Origin: Verrucomicrobiota bacterium
Lineage (GTDB): Bacteria > Verrucomicrobiota > Lentisphaeria > Oligosphaerales > Oligosphaeraceae
Assembly (NCBI GenBank): GCA_022709995.1
Contig: JAKLHU010000016.1
Location: 1 to 12,761, forward strand
Reading direction: 5' to 3'
DNA length: 12,761 nucleotides
In this document: positions 11,478 to 12,761 of the stretch, piece after piece
Layout: every line of letters begins with the position of its first letter
Position numbering within the stretch: position 1 is the first letter of the stretch
Notes under the pieces: model-generated
Databases searched by the model: none
What the model was told of the DNA's origin: nothing
Seen by the model: the letters and a program-made list of their open reading frames with translations, nothing else
Translations under genes and position numbers: made by a program

Positions 11478-12761
11478 ATGCAGTGGGAACCTATCCAAAA
11501 TAACGGCGATCTGCCCTTGTACGAAGCCGTTTATCAAAAGATCAAGGCGTCGATCCGGAATCGCGAGCTGTCCGGGCGGCTGCCGTCAAAGAACCAGGCG
11601 GCGGCGTTGCTGCAGGTCAGCAAGGTCACGGTCGAAAGGGCCTACGAACAGCTGAAAACGGAGGGCTACCTGCGGGCGAAGCCGCGTTCCGGTTTTTTCG
11701 TGGCCTTCACGGCCGGCCAGCCGCCGGTCGCCAGGCCGGCCGGGCCAGTCCCTGACCGCGAACCGGCCAAGCCGGAGGCGGAGTATGATTTGAGCACCTA
11801 CGCGGTGTCGGCCGATGCGTTTCCCTTCGCCACCTGGAGCCGGCTGATCCGGCAGGTGCTGGCGGGCGAAGGCGAGAAACTCCTGCGCAGCACGCCGCCC
11901 AAGGGCATCCGGATTCTGCGCGAGCAGATTGCGAGCTACCTGCAGGCCTACCGGGGCATCTATGCCGATCCGGAGCAGGTCCTGGTCGGCGCCGGCACCG
12001 AATGGATGGCGAGCCTCTTCATCCAGCTGCTCGGGCCGCGCCAGCGTTTCGCCATTGAAAACCCGGGCTACCGGAAGATCTGGCGGATTCTGGCCGCCCA
12101 CGGGATGGAAATCGTCAGCATCCCGATGCGCAACGACGGCATTGACTTGCGCGAACTGGAGCAGACCCGCCCCGACGTCGTGCACATCACGCCCTCGCAT
12201 CATTTTCCGCTCGGCATGGTCATGCCCGTCCAGAAGCGCACGGCCCTGCTCGCGCTGGCCGAAAGCCAGGACTTCTACATCATTGAAGACGACTACGACA
12301 GCGAATTCAGGTTCCGAGGCCGGCCAATACCGGCTTTGCAGGGTCTGGACAAGGCTGACCGCGTCATCTACATCAACACCTTCGCCAAAAGCCTGGCGCC
12401 GTCGCTGCGGGTGAGCTACATGGTTCTGCCGCCGCCGCTGCTGGAGACCTATGAGAAAAATTTCGCTTTCTACTCCTGCACGGTTCCCGGCTTCGAGCAG
12501 CACGTGCTGGCCAGATTCATGGGCGAGGGCCATTTCGAACGTCACCTCAACCGCATGAAGGCCGTCTACAAGGCGAAGCACGACGCCCTCGTCGCCGCCC
12601 TGGAGCAAAGCGCCCTCCGGGACCGGCTCCGCCTCGCCGGCAAAAACGTCGGCCTCCACTTCCTCCTGCGCCTGGAGGGCCGCCTGAGCGAAAAGCAGAT
12701 GGTCGACCGGGCCCGACAATTCGGCATCGCCACCCCCGGTCTGTCGGAATTCTACAGCCAG
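11478..12761 (+). CDS. pdxR: PdxR, MocR-family regulator (3' cut by window)
   Basis: 428 residues are visible, the frame still open at the window end; start ATG 11478 with GAGG 8 bases upstream. Residues 1-75 are a GntR-type winged helix: LPLYEAVYQKIKASIRNREL, then LPSKNQAAALLQVSKVTVE and GYLRAKPRSGFFV. After a 30-residue linker comes a fold-type I aminotransferase domain with HITPSHHFPLG (237-246), EDDYDSEF (270-277) and INTFAKSLAPSLR, where K304 should hold pyridoxal phosphate. Such proteins sense pyridoxal phosphate and control pdxST; the divergent arrangement here supports that. Only the last part of the aminotransferase domain is missing. Confidence 0.93.
   Translation, partial: MQWEPIQNNGDLPLYEAVYQKIKASIRNRELSGRLPSKNQAAALLQVSKVTVERAYEQLKTEGYLRAKPRSGFFVAFTAGQPPVARPAGPVPDREPAKPEAEYDLSTYAVSADAFPFATWSRLIRQVLAGEGEKLLRSTPPKGIRILREQIASYLQAYRGIYADPEQVLVGAGTEWMASLFIQLLGPRQRFAIENPGYRKIWRILAAHGMEIVSIPMRNDGIDLRELEQTRPDVVHITPSHHFPLGMVMPVQKRTALLALAESQDFYIIEDDYDSEFRFRGRPIPALQGLDKADRVIYINTFAKSLAPSLRVSYMVLPPPLLETYEKNFAFYSCTVPGFEQHVLARFMGEGHFERHLNRMKAVYKAKHDALVAALEQSALRDRLRLAGKNVGLHFLLRLEGRLSEKQMVDRARQFGIATPGLSEFYSQ

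Noticed and set aside
11586..12719. 377-codon minus-strand open frame opposite pdxR
   Set aside because: Shadow of the MocR-family gene, whose helix-turn-helix and PLP-lysine motifs are clear.

Overview
The window is about 12.8 kb of GC-rich bacterial chromosome. It consists of housekeeping genes at both ends, a heavily decayed phage-derived block between about 2.05 and 7.1 kb, and copies of a dispersed palindromic repeat. No gene here names the species. The closed glycosidase-like TIM-barrel gene, the pdxST/pdxR set, a solitary rpmA and abundant degraded phage and repeat DNA would fit a PVC-group genome such as Lentisphaerota. That placement is inference only.

Left flank: the 3' end of a phoH-family gene (1-168), then an intact gene for a glycosyl-hydrolase-like TIM-barrel protein (382-1872). 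The phage block starts with an N-terminal integrase scrap (2144-2300) that runs straight into repeat copy A (2301-2357) and then into the 3' end of a small, probably phage, gene (to 2525). Next come two paralogous small genes on the minus strand (2573-2914 and 2990-3307). Two separate tape-measure gene heads lie on the plus strand (3375-3965 and 4303-4533), interleaved with minus-strand small genes: an 86-aa membrane protein, a frameshifted 'MWLF' protein and a 161-aa unknown. From 5923 down to 5337 the minus strand carries joined scraps of Mu-like head genes, and at 7044-6179 the ends of a portal-like and a head-morphogenesis/nuclease-like gene. Together these follow Mu gene order with large internal deletions.

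Between the two Mu-like pieces, on the opposite strand, are two tandem units (5968-6069 and 6082-6180). Each has a TTGACA-16-TATGRT promoter, a roughly 60-nt segment closed end-to-end by an 8-9 bp stem, and a T6 tract. They look like two small-RNA genes and are the most interesting signal in the window.

Right flank, all on the minus strand up to 11260: a tRNA-Gln(TTG)/tRNA-Leu(GAG) pair with a terminator, repeat copy B, a 350-nt hairpin-rich stretch without a convincing gene, a membrane-anchored DNA/RNA non-specific endonuclease, rpmA (L27, without the usual adjacent rplU), repeat copy C, and the pdxS-pdxT operon for pyridoxal phosphate synthesis. A divergent MocR-type regulator (pdxR, cut by the window end) shares the promoter region with pdxS and probably controls it.
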